Assembly: GCA_947846985.1 (NCBI GenBank)
Contig: CANTUZ010000002.1
Coordinates: forward strand, 127,682,889 to 127,746,888
Length of the DNA stretch: 64,000 nt
Origin: Fratercula arctica
Lineage: Eukaryota > Chordata > Aves > Charadriiformes > Alcidae
Reading direction: 5' to 3'
Shown here: positions 63,101-64,000 of the stretch, one piece after another
Numbering within the stretch: the first letter of the stretch is position 1
Layout: the number at the start of each line of letters is the position of its first letter
Notes under the pieces: generated by a model
Seen by the model: the letters and a program-made list of their open reading frames with translations, nothing else
Told to the model about the DNA's origin: nothing
The model's database searches: none
Program-made: the position numbers and the translations under genes

Positions 63101-64000
63101 TTTTGCTTTAGGAACTGGAGAGTTCTGCTCTATGTGACTTGAGTGGACCCAAGATAACACTAAGGGTGAGTCAAACAGAGCTATTATCTGTGTCTATGTC
63201 TATTTAGATAAGAAGGAAAATGTCAAACTACTGCTGAAATGGGAAGTGTGTCAAAATTAAACCAAGCCTTCCTCTTTACATGGTAAAAGGCACACAAATT
63301 TCTGTAGTCTTATCAGAAAGGCATGAAAGAAGGAAGCATCTTCCCTTGAAATAAGGACGATATGCAACAAATATTTCAATTTCTTTCAAACTTAGAATTC
63401 TCTCATATATACTGCCATATTTTTTTTTCATCTGAGGAAGACTTATTTTTCTAAAGAAACGGTTAAAAATGTCTAAGTGATAGTTACCTTGTCTAAAATG
63501 CAAGAGATCCAGGAGATTCCTCCCCCTCAGCCTCTCCTGACTTGAACTCCTTCCCAGGAACATGCCACTGCTGTACTTTTCTCAACCTCACACTGTGACA
63601 AAGCAGAAGCCTCTCCTCAACATTTTCTATATAGAAGTAGCCTTCAGACAGCTAGACTGATTCATGGGAGACTAAGTGTTTTCAGAAGTCGTGGCAGGCT
63701 TCCAGCTGCTGCATGTGCATCCTGTTTCTCATTGAATAAGCCCTGCCAGTTAATCAGTGCATCAGCAAGGTCAGTTCTGGTGAGCCAAATTACTTCATAC
63801 ATTCCAAGCTTCCAAATTGCCAACTTACAGGTTAGCAATTTGAGATCTTAAAATTTTTCATTTATCTGTGAAAAGGTGATTCTTATTTTTTAACCTATAA
63901 TTAGTGTACTAAATCATAAAATATTTATTCCCTCTACATAAAAAGTTAACCAACAGAGGCATTTTAATCTACTTTGCCAAAACAGGGGCTATTCTTTAAG
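60161..64000 (-). other. AT-rich, repeat-poor region; possible VCPIP1 3' UTR
   Basis: No coding frame here resembles a known protein. The stretch lacks CR1 elements and is AT-rich with frequent TTTATT/ATTTA-like motifs, as in long vertebrate 3' UTRs. Family-synteny knowledge: VCPIP1 lies next upstream of MYBL1 on the same strand in mammals and has a multi-kilobase 3' UTR, so its distal end would fall about here. The assignment is inference and the boundary is not determined. Confidence 0.3.

Noticed and set aside
1..64000. CRISPR array, operons, phage or bacterial defence system
   Set aside because: Introns, CR1 LINEs, CpG island and vertebrate genes show nuclear bird DNA. No spaced direct-repeat array or operon is present.

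Overview
This window looks like a piece of a bird genome. It carries several antisense 3' ends of CR1 LINE retrotransposons with the typical avian terminal sequence, long introns with GT/AG boundaries, and two recognisable vertebrate genes arranged tail to tail. The order VXN (+), MYBL1 (-) matches the mammalian neighbourhood on human 8q13. I infer an avian chromosome-2-type locus but cannot name the species.

Left part (1-16.3 kb): the last five coding exons of VXN (vexin, formerly C8orf46) on the plus strand at 694-749, 6616-6778, 10527-10588, 12261-12346 and 13014-13200. They splice in frame to the C-terminal 183 residues. The initiating exon lies to the left, outside the window. A long 3' UTR probably ends at a polyadenylation signal near 16287. 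The introns hold a 38-nt T run, an AAAAT microsatellite, a 23-bp minisatellite and a 324-bp solo endogenous-retrovirus LTR with intact 6-bp target duplications.

Middle (16.3-28.4 kb): convergent intergenic DNA with one CR1 copy, GC-richer between about 18.6 and 26.3 kb. No gene is recognised there. Stretches rich in E-box and homeodomain-type motifs may be regulatory.

Centre and right (28.4-52.9 kb): the complete MYBL1 (A-MYB) gene on the minus strand. I resolved all 16 coding exons with phase-consistent splice sites, giving a 754-residue protein (human about 752). All nine DNA-binding tryptophans of the three MYB repeats are present. The 20-nt first coding exon sits in a CpG island (about 52.0-53.15 kb). 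Upstream are a CCAAT box, an NRF1-like site, a CHR-like element and a pair of MYB recognition sites. An intron-containing tRNA-Tyr(GTA) gene lies about 830 bp upstream of the MYBL1 start, on the same strand.

Right end (53.3-64 kb): intergenic DNA with two antisense CR1 elements, one a roughly 1.9-kb degenerate copy with reverse-transcriptase remnants, then AT-rich, repeat-poor DNA. From synteny this last part may be the 3' UTR of VCPIP1. No operon-like or defence system is present. The most interesting signals are regulatory: a 12-codon uORF that ends at the first exon junction of MYBL1, possible MYB autoregulatory sites, a weak penultimate donor in MYBL1, and the intact solo LTR inside VXN.
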